Shown here: positions 23,086 through 33,501 of the stretch, in pieces | How the letters are laid out: every line of letters starts with the position of its first letter | Position numbering within the stretch: position 1 is the first letter of the stretch | Assembly: GCF_008369195.1 (NCBI RefSeq) | Contig: NZ_VOBC01000003.1 | Span: 433,420 to 497,419, forward strand | DNA from: Sporosarcina sp. ANT_H38 | GTDB taxonomy: Bacteria > Bacillota > Bacilli > Bacillales_A > Planococcaceae | Length of the DNA stretch: 64,000 nucleotides | Direction: 5' to 3' | Notes under the pieces: model-generated | Told to the model about the DNA's origin: nothing | The model's database searches: none | Seen by the model: only the letters and a program-made list of their open reading frames with translations | Program-made: the position numbers and the translations under genes

Positions 23086-24333
23086 CTAGAATGAGTTACC
23101 GTCTTTTAGCACCATTTCAATATCAATCAACCGGCCATCGCGATATACTTTCATTTGCATTGTGTCGCCTACTTGCTTCGAATTATACAGGTGTTTGCGC
23201 AAACTGACCATATCGCCAATTTTTTCACCATCCATTTCAACGATAACATCGTACTGCTTTACGTCAGCAAGTTGGGCAGGCGAATTGCTCATTACCTCGT
23301 TAATAACGACTCCTTCTGTTACATTCGCCGGTAATTTCAGCATTTCCCGTTGTTGCTGCGCAGGTATGCTTCGAAGATCGAGTAGTGTGACGCCCATTGT
23401 TGGACGGTTTACTTCACCGTGTTTTTCAAGTTGATCGATAATCGGGATTGCAAGATTGATGGGAATTGCAAGTCCGATTCCTTCAACAGTTGCTTCCGAT
23501 ATTTTCATGGAATTAATGCCGATGAGCTGACCTGCAAGGTTAATCAGTGCGCCTCCGGAGTTACCTGGGTTAATGGCAGCATCGGTTTGTAAAACATCTG
23601 CAAACCAATCTACAGTTCCATTTTCATCGAAATCGATTGGAATCGAACGGTCTTTTCCAGATACAACACCGACAGTTACGGAACCTGAAAATCCAAGACC
23701 AAGCGGATTACCAATCGCCATGACTGTTTCACCGCGTTTCAAAGCATCTGAGTCTCCAAAATCAATAACCGTTTTAACAACTTTAGCATCAATTTCAATG
23801 ACAGCTAAGTCTGTCCACATATCGCCACCTACGATTTTTCCGGCCGTCTTTGAACCATCGTCGAAAGTAATTTCAAGTTCTTGCGCACCTTCCACAACGT
23901 GGTGATTCGTAACGATATACGCTTTATCTCCTTGTTTTTTATAGATTACACCCGAACCCGAACCCGTTTCCCTTGTCGTTTCTTCGGGTGACCAAGGATC
24001 GCTAATCGTTTTCAAATTTGTTACGCCCACAACTGAATCTGCCACTTTTTCGACGATGTCAGTAACGTCAGTATTTACATCAAGAGATATACGCTCTGTT
24101 TGCACAATGTCGTCCTTCTGCTCCGCACCATTAACTAACGACTGTTCCTTTGTATTATTATCTCCCTGCATGATGAACCATACAAGTAATGCGCCGATTA
24201 CAACACCAATAAAACCGGACATGAAGCCGCCTCTTCTTTTTGGCGGCCTCTGGCTATGTCGCGGTGTACTTTCCGTTACTGGAGCAGGAGGCTGCAGCTC
24301 TCCATTCGCTTGATTCTGTTTGAATTCGTCCAT
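23086..24333 (-). CDS. HtrA-like membrane serine protease (YyxA/HtrC type)
   Basis: 415 aa. A cytoplasmic, proline-rich N-terminus is followed by one TM helix (~38-58, GFIGVVIGALLVWFIM), a trypsin-like domain with H in VTNHHVVEG, D in WTDLAVIEI and S in NPGNSGGAL, and a C-terminal PDZ domain (~310-410). It degrades or refolds misfolded exported proteins. It closes the wal cluster, as in B. subtilis, but a hairpin at 24397 separates it from walJ. Confidence 0.92.
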   Translation of the reverse strand: MDEFKQNQANGELQPPAPVTESTPRHSQRPPKRRGGFMSGFIGVVIGALLVWFIMQGDNNTKEQSLVNGAEQKDDIVQTERISLDVNTDVTDIVEKVADSVVGVTNLKTISDPWSPEETTRETGSGSGVIYKKQGDKAYIVTNHHVVEGAQELEITFDDGSKTAGKIVGGDMWTDLAVIEIDAKVVKTVIDFGDSDALKRGETVMAIGNPLGLGFSGSVTVGVVSGKDRSIPIDFDENGTVDWFADVLQTDAAINPGNSGGALINLAGQLIGINSMKISEATVEGIGLAIPINLAIPIIDQLEKHGEVNRPTMGVTLLDLRSIPAQQQREMLKLPANVTEGVVINEVMSNSPAQLADVKQYDVIVEMDGEKIGDMVSLRKHLYNSKQVGDTMQMKVYRDGRLIDIEMVLKDGNSF

Positions 24334-24396
24334 ACGCCTCTCCCTTTCTAATGATGTACTACAATTAACATTACCCTATTTCACACGTTTCAAAAG

Positions 24397-24424
24397 AAAA
24401 ACCTTACCTCAGCAAGGTTTTTTA
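24397..24424. terminator. Short terminator between walJ and htrA
   Basis: AAAAACCTT-ACCTCAGC-AAGGTTTTT with T-runs on both strands. It should reduce readthrough from walJ into htrA. Confidence 0.65.
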
Positions 24425-24457
24425 CTATCCCTTGAAGGTAAGGCTAGAGACGTTTCT

Positions 24458-25246
24458 TTACACTGTAACAAGTTCAGTCGGCTGATCCGCGTCTGTATCA
24501 TAGAGATGAACAAATTCACCTGTCCTGATACCGCATGTTTCCAGCGTCTGTGTAACACTCATCCTTGCAAGGTCTTTCATATTATTGTCTTTACTTAAAT
24601 GGGATAGATAGATTCTCGTATCTTTTTGATCGACAACTTCACTCATTGCTACCGCAGCATCTTCATTGGATACATGTCCAACATCACTGAGAATCCGTCG
24701 TTTAACAGACCATGGATAACGTCCTACCTGTAACATGCTAACATCGTGATTACTTTCAAATACAAACGCATCTGCTCCGCGAATGAAGCCTTTCATTCTA
24801 TCGCTCACGTAACCTGTATCGGTAATAACAGCGAGTTTTCGTCCATTTTCGTGAAAAACATAAAACATTGGATCAACCGAATCATGCGACACAGCAAATG
24901 ACTGAACATCAAGTGAACCGAATGATTTTACCGTTTCCATATCAAATTGAAAACGCTGATCGAGCGGAATGTTGCCAACTAAACCATCCATCGCCTGCCA
25001 AGTTTTTGCATTCGCATAAATTGGCGTACCGTATTTCCGCGCAACAACACCGATCCCTTTTATATGGTCACTATGTTCGTGCGTTACAAAAATACCGTCA
25101 ATCTTTTTCATAGAACGATCAATACCGGCCATTAAACTATCCATCTTCTTCGCACTAAATCCCGCATCTACGAGAAATGTATGTTCATCGTTCTCTATAA
25201 ATACCGCATTGCCGCTACTGCCGCTTGCGAGGACACTAAAACGCAT
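24458..25246 (-). CDS. walJ: WalJ (YycJ) metallo-beta-lactamase-fold exonuclease
   Basis: 262 aa. The metallo-beta-lactamase signature is [10 protein letters not shown], and further metal ligands fall in ITDTGYVSD and LSHLSKDNN. In B. subtilis YycJ is a 5'-3' DNA exonuclease of the MBL fold tied to mutation avoidance, and WalJ in streptococci and staphylococci is linked to wall-division coordination. Fifth gene of the walRKHIJ operon, 12 bp after walI. Confidence 0.93.
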   Translation of the reverse strand: MRFSVLASGSSGNAVFIENDEHTFLVDAGFSAKKMDSLMAGIDRSMKKIDGIFVTHEHSDHIKGIGVVARKYGTPIYANAKTWQAMDGLVGNIPLDQRFQFDMETVKSFGSLDVQSFAVSHDSVDPMFYVFHENGRKLAVITDTGYVSDRMKGFIRGADAFVFESNHDVSMLQVGRYPWSVKRRILSDVGHVSNEDAAVAMSEVVDQKDTRIYLSHLSKDNNMKDLARMSVTQTLETCGIRTGEFVHLYDTDADQPTELVTV

Positions 25247-25258
25247 TACTAAAACCCC

Positions 25259-26071
25259 TTATTCATTCTCTTCTTCGAGCGGTTCACGCTGAAACTCTAT
25301 AATCATACCTTCAATCGCATTGATGAAGTAATCTTCTATTACTCCGTCTTTCAATTCTACACGTATATGCCATGTCGGGGCAAACACCTGGGTTTCCGAA
25401 ACCTGAACATGTGTCGAATAACCGAGCGTCATATCCTTTACCTTGGAATCTTGTTTCAAGTGCCCGCGTGAATACAAATTACCGATTGCATCTATAGGAG
25501 TAAGAAGATCTTTTTTACGATTAAAGGAGCCGAATTCACCCAACATACTTTGCTCATAGTCAGTCACTTCGCCCTTCTCATTCCAGTGCAATGTCAGCAT
25601 CGCATTATGACTGAAATAAATGGGATTGGTCTTCTCTTTCTGAAAAAACAACGCTTTCTGTTCCTCTTCATCTACATCCCAAAGTTCGTACTCAGCACCG
25701 TTTAATACGTACTTTGTAAGAATTTCAGTAAAATCAAAAGTGCCTTTCGCATTCAATACGCTGACAGGCTTATTCAATTTTGATTTAAGAAATGTGTCAT
25801 CCAAAATTTCGAATTTTTGATTTCCAAGTTTCTCCATCTTCTCGTCCGTGAATTTCATAGACTTAGCGGACAGATAAAATGGATCGTTTTTATAAGGAGG
25901 AAGTTCATCATAGGTAACATTGTCTATCTTAAGCAATTCTTCGATGGATGTTTTCCCCATCACCTGAACATTTTGTGCATCTGTAAGCTTGTCCCGATAA
26001 AGTGAGTAAAGGAAAACGTTCACTATTGAAAATACGATAATAAATATCGTTTTCGATTTATTCCAATCCAA
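25259..26071 (-). CDS. walI: WalI (YycI), regulator of WalK
   Basis: 270 aa. One N-terminal TM helix (~7-24) and a large extracytoplasmic domain. Together with WalH it forms a membrane complex that restrains WalK in B. subtilis. Start is TTG (LDWNKSK) after GGAGGTGAACTGA, overlapping the end of walH by 14 bp. Confidence 0.92.
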   Translation of the reverse strand: MDWNKSKTIFIIVFSIVNVFLYSLYRDKLTDAQNVQVMGKTSIEELLKIDNVTYDELPPYKNDPFYLSAKSMKFTDEKMEKLGNQKFEILDDTFLKSKLNKPVSVLNAKGTFDFTEILTKYVLNGAEYELWDVDEEEQKALFFQKEKTNPIYFSHNAMLTLHWNEKGEVTDYEQSMLGEFGSFNRKKDLLTPIDAIGNLYSRGHLKQDSKVKDMTLGYSTHVQVSETQVFAPTWHIRVELKDGVIEDYFINAIEGMIIEFQREPLEEENE

Positions 26072-27368
26072 TCAGTTCACCTCCTAAAATTTCAGGTGAA
26101 AAGCGACTCCAATTGCCATTTATCAAGTAAAACCAAGCTGGTTCCATAATGAAAAGTCCTGTTTCATGTTTCATAAAATACCCTGGAGTAATTTCGTCGA
26201 TACTATCAAAATCCAACACGTCTGATTTGCTGAGCCTTTCAGCAATGTCAGTGCCTGGCGGAAGAAGTTCAACTTTCGTTTCTGTCGGAAGTGGCAAATT
26301 GAGTCTATAATATGGCCTTGAATAACTGTATATCCGATTTGTCCCCCATTTTTGCAGAATTTCAGTAGAAGAACCGGAATCCGTATAGACAGGAAGTCCG
26401 TGCAAAAAAAGCCGGAATCGAACGGTCCGGGTCTTGGCATCCGTGTATGCCAATCTAAATTCGTCCGTCCATCCGCCATGTTCATTGACGAAATTAATTG
26501 TATTAACAAGTAACTCCGAGGGAATTGCAGGATCTCGGCTTTCTGCAGCTGGTGAGGCATAATTTAATACCTTATTCTCCGTATAAACGTTCATTAATGC
26601 ATGATCGTCTGCCAGTTCTTCATGGTGAATTCCCACTTGACTGTTTCGTACTGCATTCGCATCACTGAACAATGCATCACGGAACTTATTAATGGGTACT
26701 TCATTCTCCAAAAACGTATCACTAATTGCTTCGACAGGCTCTGCCGAAACGACAAGATAAGAAGAACTGTCGGGTTTAACTTCCCTGTACTCCTGAAGTT
26801 CTCGTCCCTTTGTTAATACATTTTGATAATCCTCCGCATTCATTTTTGCACTATATAGCTTCTTATTTGCTTGACTGACAAAATAAACAGTCATCGCAAT
26901 ATTGTCCGGATTCCATTCAACCACGATTTTGTTGAATGAAATTTCGGGTGTCGGTTCTTCAACCGTCAAAATGCTGTCATAAACAGTCAAAGGAACTTCG
27001 CTTTGAAAAAACACTGTAAATCGGTTAGGCTTTCGCAGCAATGTGCTTAAATCCTCTGTACCAAAATTGTCGTCCTTCGGTGCAATTTCTGCAATTTTCC
27101 AGTCCTTTATCTCATCTATAATGCGATTAATTTTATCTGAATCAGTTGTGCCTTTCAAACTATCTTCAAAATTAAATACCACTTTATACGGTTGTATTAT
27201 TTCTTCTAATTTCTTTTTATCCCCAATAGAAATATCTACGGGCGGTAACTCCTCAATGGTGTCGTAACGCGGTGAATATGTCCATATTGAAAATGTTAAT
27301 ATGATACTTAAGGCGACAAGTAATAAAAGTACTACTGATTTGACAGTTTCAACATATTTCAACCCCAC
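26058..27368 (-). CDS. walH: WalH (YycH), regulator of WalK
   Basis: 436 aa. N-terminal TM helix (~9-29) with the rest outside the membrane, as in YycH. Start is GTG after AGGAGGACGGTGA, overlapping walK by 10 bp; translational coupling is likely. Works with WalI and WalK at the membrane. Confidence 0.93.
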   Translation of the reverse strand: MGLKYVETVKSVVLLLLVALSIILTFSIWTYSPRYDTIEELPPVDISIGDKKKLEEIIQPYKVVFNFEDSLKGTTDSDKINRIIDEIKDWKIAEIAPKDDNFGTEDLSTLLRKPNRFTVFFQSEVPLTVYDSILTVEEPTPEISFNKIVVEWNPDNIAMTVYFVSQANKKLYSAKMNAEDYQNVLTKGRELQEYREVKPDSSSYLVVSAEPVEAISDTFLENEVPINKFRDALFSDANAVRNSQVGIHHEELADDHALMNVYTENKVLNYASPAAESRDPAIPSELLVNTINFVNEHGGWTDEFRLAYTDAKTRTVRFRLFLHGLPVYTDSGSSTEILQKWGTNRIYSYSRPYYRLNLPLPTETKVELLPPGTDIAERLSKSDVLDFDSIDEITPGYFMKHETGLFIMEPAWFYLINGNWSRFSPEILGGELIGLE

Positions 27369-29188
27369 TCACCGTCCTCCTGAAGTTCAAACGGCAATGT
27401 GAAGAAAATTGTTGTCCCTTTTCCTTCTTCACTTTCCGCCCATATTTCGCCTTCGTGCGCCACAATCATTTCGCGAGCAATCGCAAGACCTAGTCCAGTA
27501 CCACCCATCGCACGCGATCTTGCACGATCTGCACGATAAAACCTGTCAAATATTCGCTTAACGTTCGATTTTGGTATGCCCATTCCATCGTCTGAAATCA
27601 TTACTTTAATGATTTCATCAGAGATTGTGATGCCAAAACGAATATCTCCACCATCCGGTGAATATTTCAGTGCATTTGAAATGATGTTATCCAGCACCTG
27701 AGTCATTTTATCTGTATCGATTTCCACAAACAATTCAGTAGTAGAAAGAAGGCGTATAAATTGAACCTCTTGAGACTTTGAAAATTCAAAACGATCAATG
27801 ATTGAGTTGAAAAAGTAATTGAATTCAACCCATTCCTTATTCAAATCGTAATCTCTGCTGTCCATCCGCGATAACTTCAACAAATCATTTACAAGACGAA
27901 TCATCCGCTCAGTTTCAGTCTGTGTTACATGAAGGAAGGATGGCGCAATCTCCTCGTTCTTCCAAGCTCCATCAGCGAGCGCCTCCAAATAACTGCGCAT
28001 CGTTGTCAATGGTGTACGCAATTCATGCGATACGTTTGAAACAAATTCACGTCTTTCCATATCGATTTTCTCCTGTTCAGTATTGTCATGTAAGACAACA
28101 ATGAGGCCATTCACAAATCCAGTCTCTCTTTGTGTAACGGAAAAGTTTGCTCGTAAAATATAAGGCTGATCTTCCGTACTGAAATCCAGTGCAATGGACT
28201 CTTTTGCTTGGATCAAATCCTCAAATGCATATTCCTGCTCGAGTCCAAGAATGCTGGATATTGGTCGGTTCAAGACCAGATCCCGTGTCAATCTCAGCAT
28301 GAGAAGAGCGGAGTCATTAATAAGACTGACGCGTCCTTTGCGATCCGTTGCAATGACTCCATCAGTCATATTCTCCAGCACGGAGGCAAGTTTACGCCTT
28401 TCACTTTCGGTTGTTGACTGGGATTCTTGCAATTGGTTTGTTAAATGATTGAAAGCAATTGCAAGCTGCCCCATTTCATCATTTCCATAAACCCGAACTT
28501 TTCGAGAGAAATTCCCTTTCGCCATCGCTTGTGCCTGGCGCCTCATATCAGAAATCGGTCTTGTCATCGTCTGCCCAATAAAAATGCCGAGTATGATTGT
28601 AATGGTCAACGACACCGCTACCCCGCCGGCAAGAATTCGATTCACTTCATCTATTTGTGAAAATACCCTTTCAATGTTTGCTTCAAGATAAAGTGTACCA
28701 ATCACTTCATCCCCGACAACGACAATAGGCGTTGCACGAACCAAAATCCGTTTATTTGTTTTCTCATCAAGACGGATAATTTCGAGCGGGGATTTAGATG
28801 CGTTTGTCCTTCTCACAAAGGGATCCGACGTACGCTGTCCGACCATGGATATATTGTTTAAGGCCGATGTTGCGAGAATTATATTTCCAGCATTAATAAC
28901 CCGAATTTCATTAATATCTTCCGATTCAAAACCCGAAAGGACGGCCTGAAGACTCTTCTCGAGTGTCATCGGGTCGTCCGCGGCTCGTTTTTTTATCATT
29001 TCTTCACGCACACTGAATTCGACCAAACTCATTCTATCGGAAATCGATGTCATGAAATTTGTTTTCAGGTTCTGTTCGAGCTCACGTGCAAAATAAAGCC
29101 CGATTATTTCCATTGCAATTAGAATTAGCATCACATAGATCAGGACAAATTTAACGTGGATAGATCGAAAAAAACCAACTTTATGCAT
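27359..29188 (-). CDS. walK: WalK (YycG) essential sensor histidine kinase
   Basis: 609 aa (B. subtilis 611). TM1 ~12-34, extracytoplasmic sensor domain, TM2 ~183-205, HAMP ~206-258, PAS ~262-370, DHp with H388 in NVSHELRTPLTTMRSYLEAL, ATPase domain with N box DNIISNALKYS and GGTGLGLAIA. It phosphorylates WalR to match wall hydrolase expression to growth. Starts 5 bp after walR. Confidence 0.97.
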   Translation of the reverse strand: MHKVGFFRSIHVKFVLIYVMLILIAMEIIGLYFARELEQNLKTNFMTSISDRMSLVEFSVREEMIKKRAADDPMTLEKSLQAVLSGFESEDINEIRVINAGNIILATSALNNISMVGQRTSDPFVRRTNASKSPLEIIRLDEKTNKRILVRATPIVVVGDEVIGTLYLEANIERVFSQIDEVNRILAGGVAVSLTITIILGIFIGQTMTRPISDMRRQAQAMAKGNFSRKVRVYGNDEMGQLAIAFNHLTNQLQESQSTTESERRKLASVLENMTDGVIATDRKGRVSLINDSALLMLRLTRDLVLNRPISSILGLEQEYAFEDLIQAKESIALDFSTEDQPYILRANFSVTQRETGFVNGLIVVLHDNTEQEKIDMERREFVSNVSHELRTPLTTMRSYLEALADGAWKNEEIAPSFLHVTQTETERMIRLVNDLLKLSRMDSRDYDLNKEWVEFNYFFNSIIDRFEFSKSQEVQFIRLLSTTELFVEIDTDKMTQVLDNIISNALKYSPDGGDIRFGITISDEIIKVMISDDGMGIPKSNVKRIFDRFYRADRARSRAMGGTGLGLAIAREMIVAHEGEIWAESEEGKGTTIFFTLPFELQEDGEWG

Positions 29189-29193
29189 AGCTG

Positions 29194-29904
29194 TTACTCC
29201 TGTTCCGGATCACGTAAATAATAGCCTACACCGCGTCTTGTTACAATCCACATAGGGTTACTAGGTGCATCTTCAATCTTTTCGCGTAGGCGACGAATCG
29301 TCACATCTACAGTTCTTACATCTCCAAAATAGTCATAGCCCCATACTGTTTGTAAAAGGTGCTCACGCGTCATCACTTGCCCGATATGCTTCGAAAGATA
29401 GTGAAGAAGTTCAAACTCTCGATGCGTCAGTTCAATTTTTTCGTCTCTTTTTAGAACAAGGTAAGCATCTGGCTGAATAATCAGGTTGCCTACTGTAATG
29501 TCATTTGTAGCCCCTTCTTGTTCTTCCTCTACTGATTTCATATGCCTGCGTAAATTTGCTTTCACACGAGCAATGAGCTCACGCGTTCCAAATGGTTTTG
29601 TAACGTAATCATCTGCCCCAAGTTCCAAACCGAGTACCTTGTCGATTTCAGAGTCTTTTGCTGTCAGCATAATAATGGGAAAATCATATTTCTTTCGGAT
29701 TTCTCGGCATACTTCCATACCATCTCGCTTCGGAAGCATAATATCAAGAAGTACCAAATCAGGCTTAACTTCCTCTACCTTTTCGAGTGCTTCATCTCCA
29801 TCGTATGCACAGAACACAATGAAACCTTCTTTTTTTAGATTAAATTCAAGTATATCTGCAATTGGCTTTTCATCATCAACAATCAAAATCACTTTACTAT
29901 GCAT
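29194..29904 (-). CDS. walR: WalR (YycF) essential response regulator
   Basis: 236 aa. Receiver domain with D10/D11 and phosphoacceptor D54 ([13 protein letters not shown]), K in VTKPFG, then an OmpR-type winged helix ending [10 protein letters not shown]. It controls autolysins and wall metabolism and is essential in most Bacillales. First gene of the wal operon. Confidence 0.97.
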   Translation of the reverse strand: MHSKVILIVDDEKPIADILEFNLKKEGFIVFCAYDGDEALEKVEEVKPDLVLLDIMLPKRDGMEVCREIRKKYDFPIIMLTAKDSEIDKVLGLELGADDYVTKPFGTRELIARVKANLRRHMKSVEEEQEGATNDITVGNLIIQPDAYLVLKRDEKIELTHREFELLHYLSKHIGQVMTREHLLQTVWGYDYFGDVRTVDVTIRRLREKIEDAPSNPMWIVTRRGVGYYLRDPEQE

Positions 29905-30029
29905 ATAATATTCCCCTATCTCGCCCTGTTGGCGCCTTTATCGTTGTCCTTTTACTCTATCATTCTTCACGTCGATTCGCACGTTTCTGCTGTCATGACT
30001 AGAAGACTACTTCCTCTATCGCTCTCAGT

Positions 30030-30043
30030 ATTTCCCGGGCAAT
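30030..30043. promoter_or_regulatory. Candidate Noc-binding site
   Basis: ATTTCCCGGGCAAT, one mismatch from the NBS consensus ATTTCCCGGGAAAT. Intergenic, upstream of walR. A single weak site; chance is possible. Confidence 0.3.
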
Positions 30044-30101
30044 ATCACTCGAATATTGTCGAATAGATTATAACAAAAGCACAAGGTGCCTGCTCACACG
30101 T

Positions 30102-30141
30102 GGCAAACGGGAGGGATACAGTTCAATCCCTCCCGTTTGCC
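30102..30141. repeat. 16-bp inverted repeat between the peptidase gene and walR
   Basis: GGCAAACGGGAGGGAT (30102-30117) and its complement (30126-30141). Stable stem but no T-run on either strand. It may be an RNA-processing or attenuation hairpin upstream of walR. Confidence 0.5.
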
Positions 30142-30182
30142 TTGAAGCGACCATGAGCATCTGGTGCCTCGAGTCTAGACGT

Positions 30183-30211
30183 TAAAAAGAACGATACACC
30201 TCGTGTATCGT
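30183..30211 (-). terminator. Terminator after the M23 peptidase gene
   Basis: ACGATACAC (30191-30199) and GTGTATCGT (30203-30211), followed on the minus strand by TCTTTTTAAC. Confidence 0.8.
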
Positions 30212-30248
30212 CCATGGTTATCTATTTAGCACTGCATGAAGATTAACT

Positions 30249-31721
30249 TTATTTTAACACACTCATAGGATTGATATTAGAGCCATTCTTTAATACTTCA
30301 AAATGAAGATGGACGCCCGTTGAACGGCCTGTCGATCCCATGACCCCAATTTTGGTCCCCTGAGGCACAGTCTGTCCCATACTAATATCAATCGAAGAGA
30401 GATGAGCATACAAGGTTTCATAGCCATTGTTATGTGTGATGACAACCCGATTGCCGTATGTGCTATGCCATCCTGTAGCTGTAACTACACCATTATCTGC
30501 TGCCAAAATGTCATGAGAAGATGGACGAGCGATATCGATACCTTGGTGAGTTCTGCCCCAGCGAGTACCCATTTGGCTAGAAACATACCCTCCGGATGCA
30601 GGCCACATGAATGTACCTGATCCTCTAGAAGGCACTACTTTTGTCCCGACAACCGTCACCTCATTTACAGCTTCGGCAATAACCTTCTCTTCAGTTACGG
30701 ATTTACCAATAGCCTGGCCATTTTGTTCACGAATAAGTTCAGTAACTATTTTTTCACCGTTAGAACCTTGATGCATTACATTCTCTTCACCTTTAAATAA
30801 GGAACTATCTTTTTTAGTTATAGTTGTATATTTAATCTTCTTCTTTTTCTTCGCTTCATAATGAACTTCAACTTCAACGTATGGTTTCATAGCAGTTACA
30901 GTAAGCTCTTCACCCGTATTAATAACCGTATCTGCCGTTAAAGTTGGGTTGAGTTCCAACAGGTTGGCCATTGTCATATTGTAAGCAGTGGCGATTGAAC
31001 CAAGGTCATCCCCGGAGCTTACAACATATCTTTTTTCTTCAAGATTCCCTTTATTAAGAAAAACCAAAGCATCTTCTGCATTTCTTACCTTTTCGGGAGA
31101 GGTCTTTCCAGGTACCGCCAGTATCTCATCGCTAATTAGGATGTTTTCGATACGGGTTTCACCTTCCTTTAAAGGGGGTATAGGTTCTATAGAGGCTGTG
31201 CGGGCTTCGAATTTGGTAAGCTCTTTCTCGGTAATAAATTGTAATTTCATTTTGCGAATTACTTCATTATACGTTTCCATATCATTGACGAAGAATTCCA
31301 GTTCTCCATCAATTGAAACGCCGATTGCTTCTGCTTCTACGGATAGCATTCCATGAAGTTTTTCGAGGACAATTTTATCGTCCGTTTCTGCGGTAAACAC
31401 CCGTTCAGGAATCACTGACAATTCTGTTCCTATCGTGAGCGGGAGATTCTCAAATTCGGAGGCCGCCTTTTGAAGCTCTTCTTCTTTCAATTCTTCCAGC
31501 TTTTCTTGATCAGATATAACACCCACATATTCCCCTTTTGAATAGATATGGAATATGGTCAAGAGGCCCTTATTTTCCTCTTCATTTGCAAAAGCTGTAT
31601 TTATCCCTAGTCCTACCAACATCATTGTCAAAATGATGAGCTTTTGAGCCTTATTAAAAGGGCGGCTAAAATATGGTAATCCTCTTTCTGTTTCGCCCTG
31701 TTTATTTCTTTTGAATAACAT
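30249..31721 (-). CDS. M23 peptidoglycan endopeptidase with LysM and G5 domains
   Basis: 490 aa. N-terminal TM/signal (~26-45, KLIILTMMLVGLGINTAFA), a helical region, LysM (~230-275, YVVSSGDDLGSIA), G5-like domain (~278-365), and LytM/M23 domain with zinc ligands in HQGIDIA and HLHFEVL. It should cleave peptide stems or crossbridges in the wall. Start ATG 31721 after GGAAGGAGTTTCATAC. It lies directly upstream of walRK, a wall-control context. Confidence 0.9.
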   Translation of the reverse strand: MLFKRNKQGETERGLPYFSRPFNKAQKLIILTMMLVGLGINTAFANEEENKGLLTIFHIYSKGEYVGVISDQEKLEELKEEELQKAASEFENLPLTIGTELSVIPERVFTAETDDKIVLEKLHGMLSVEAEAIGVSIDGELEFFVNDMETYNEVIRKMKLQFITEKELTKFEARTASIEPIPPLKEGETRIENILISDEILAVPGKTSPEKVRNAEDALVFLNKGNLEEKRYVVSSGDDLGSIATAYNMTMANLLELNPTLTADTVINTGEELTVTAMKPYVEVEVHYEAKKKKKIKYTTITKKDSSLFKGEENVMHQGSNGEKIVTELIREQNGQAIGKSVTEEKVIAEAVNEVTVVGTKVVPSRGSGTFMWPASGGYVSSQMGTRWGRTHQGIDIARPSSHDILAADNGVVTATGWHSTYGNRVVITHNNGYETLYAHLSSIDISMGQTVPQGTKIGVMGSTGRSTGVHLHFEVLKNGSNINPMSVLK

Positions 31722-32029
31722 GTATGAAACTCCTTCCAAATCTCAATCAGAAGACTGATAAAAACCAAATATAGTTAAGTAAATTTTTCACGCTCCTCTA
31801 ATTTAACATATTCGGAATAATACTTGTAGTATTCTAGGTAATTGTAACGAGAATGTAGAATAGCATCCATTTATTAACTATTTATTGTCATATATTGGTT
31901 ATTATATTAACTTTCTTTTCTTACATAATAATCGTCTATTATTTCGTTATCTACACTTATAGCTTTCTATTTCTCTGTTTACTTTTTATTATCTTGACTT
32001 TGAATCGTCGCTTTTAAATGTTAATAGAC
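31722..32029. other. Non-coding stretch between dnaC and the M23 peptidase
   Basis: About 310 bp, very AT-rich, no gene. It should hold the promoter of the peptidase on the minus strand. Confidence 0.4.
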
Positions 32030-32082
32030 AAAAAAAGACCTCTTGTCTCCCGGTAACTACCGGTATCACAAGGGGTCTTTCT
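32030..32082 (-). terminator. Terminator after dnaC
   Basis: AAGACC-CCTTGT pairs with ACAAGAGGTCTT on the minus strand around an inner ACCGGTAGTTACCGG stem, then TTTTTTT. Confidence 0.85.
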
Positions 32083-32130
32083 CTATTCGACGTCATTACC
32101 TCCGAAGACTCATGACAATTTTCGTGTTTA

Positions 32131-33486
32131 TCAATAATCCGGAGATTCGTGTTGACTCCAGTCAATATTGACAAACTTATTGTATTCTTTTGCAAAGGCA
32201 AGTGTTACCGTACCTGTTGGACCATTCCGCTGTTTAGCAATGATAATTTCAATCATATTCTGATTTTCTGTTTCTTTATCATAATAATCTTCACGATAGA
32301 GGAACGAAACAATATCCGCGTCTTGCTCAATACTCCCGGATTCCCGAAGATCCGACATCATCGGTCGCTTATCCTGACGCTGCTCTACGCCCCGGGATAA
32401 CTGAGACAGTGCAATTACCGGTACTTTCAATTCCCTTGCAAGTGATTTCAATGAACGCGATATTTCTGAAACTTCCTGCTGACGGTTTTCACCCGGCTTG
32501 CTACCGCTTCCCGCGATCAGCTGCATATAGTCAATCATTATCATGCCCAGTCCGTGTTCCTGCTGCAAACGACGGCATTTTGAACGGATATCATTGACCC
32601 GTATACCTGGCGAATCATCGATGAAAATACCAGCATTTGAAAGACTTCCCATTGCCATCGTAAGTTTGCGCCAATCTTCCGCTTCAAGTGCGCCCGTTCG
32701 GAGCACTTGTGCGTCAATATTACCTTCCGCACAAAGCATCCGCATAACGAGCTGTTCCGCACCCATCTCCAAACTGAAAATCGCAACGTTTTCATCGGTT
32801 TTAGTCGCAACATTTTGCGCTACATTCAATGCAAATGCCGTTTTACCAACGGATGGACGCGCAGCAACAATAATTAAATCGTTGCGTTGGAAACCTGCTG
32901 TAATTTTATCTAAGTCCCGGAAACCTGTTGGGATACCTGTGACGTCACCTTTTTTCGTATGAAGGAGTTCGATACTATCATACGTTTCAACGAGGACATC
33001 TTTAATATGCCGAAAGTCCCCGGCATTTTTCCGGCTGGACACTTCCATCATTTTCTTTTCGGCTTCAGCTAAGAGGGCCTCTACTTCATCCTCTCGATCA
33101 TAGCCGTCTTCAACAATTGAAGTAGCAACCCGGATAAGACGCCGTAGTAGCGCTTTCTCTTCCACGATACGTGCATAATGCACAATGTTGGCTGCCGTTG
33201 GAACAGAGTTAGCAATTTCCGACAAATACGAAATCCCACCGACATCTTCCAGTTCTTTTTTAGCGGATAGTTCTTCTGTAACCGTGACAACGTCAATAGC
33301 CTGACCCTTGTCACTAAGACTAATCATCGTATGGAAGATTTTTTGATGCGCCATCCGGTAAAAATCTTCTGGCATAAGAAGCTCGGCCGCGGTAATTAGC
33401 GCCTGCGGTTCAAGGAAAATTGCTCCGATGACCGACTGTTCCGCTTCATTATTATGTGGTGGGATGCGATCGATCATCTGGTTCAT
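32131..33486 (-). CDS. dnaC: Replicative DNA helicase DnaC (DnaB family)
   Basis: 451 aa. N-terminal helicase-interaction domain (1-~150), then a RecA-like ATPase with Walker A AARPSVGKTAFALN and Walker B MIMIDYMQL, arginine-finger region near LRESGSIEQDAD. Hexameric helicase of the replication fork, named DnaC in B. subtilis and DnaB elsewhere. It ends an operon yybS-gdpP-rplI-dnaC and starts 15 bp after rplI. Confidence 0.97.
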   Translation of the reverse strand: MNQMIDRIPPHNNEAEQSVIGAIFLEPQALITAAELLMPEDFYRMAHQKIFHTMISLSDKGQAIDVVTVTEELSAKKELEDVGGISYLSEIANSVPTAANIVHYARIVEEKALLRRLIRVATSIVEDGYDREDEVEALLAEAEKKMMEVSSRKNAGDFRHIKDVLVETYDSIELLHTKKGDVTGIPTGFRDLDKITAGFQRNDLIIVAARPSVGKTAFALNVAQNVATKTDENVAIFSLEMGAEQLVMRMLCAEGNIDAQVLRTGALEAEDWRKLTMAMGSLSNAGIFIDDSPGIRVNDIRSKCRRLQQEHGLGMIMIDYMQLIAGSGSKPGENRQQEVSEISRSLKSLARELKVPVIALSQLSRGVEQRQDKRPMMSDLRESGSIEQDADIVSFLYREDYYDKETENQNMIEIIIAKQRNGPTGTVTLAFAKEYNKFVNIDWSQHESPDY

Positions 33487-33501
33487 CTATCCACTCTCTC
33501 C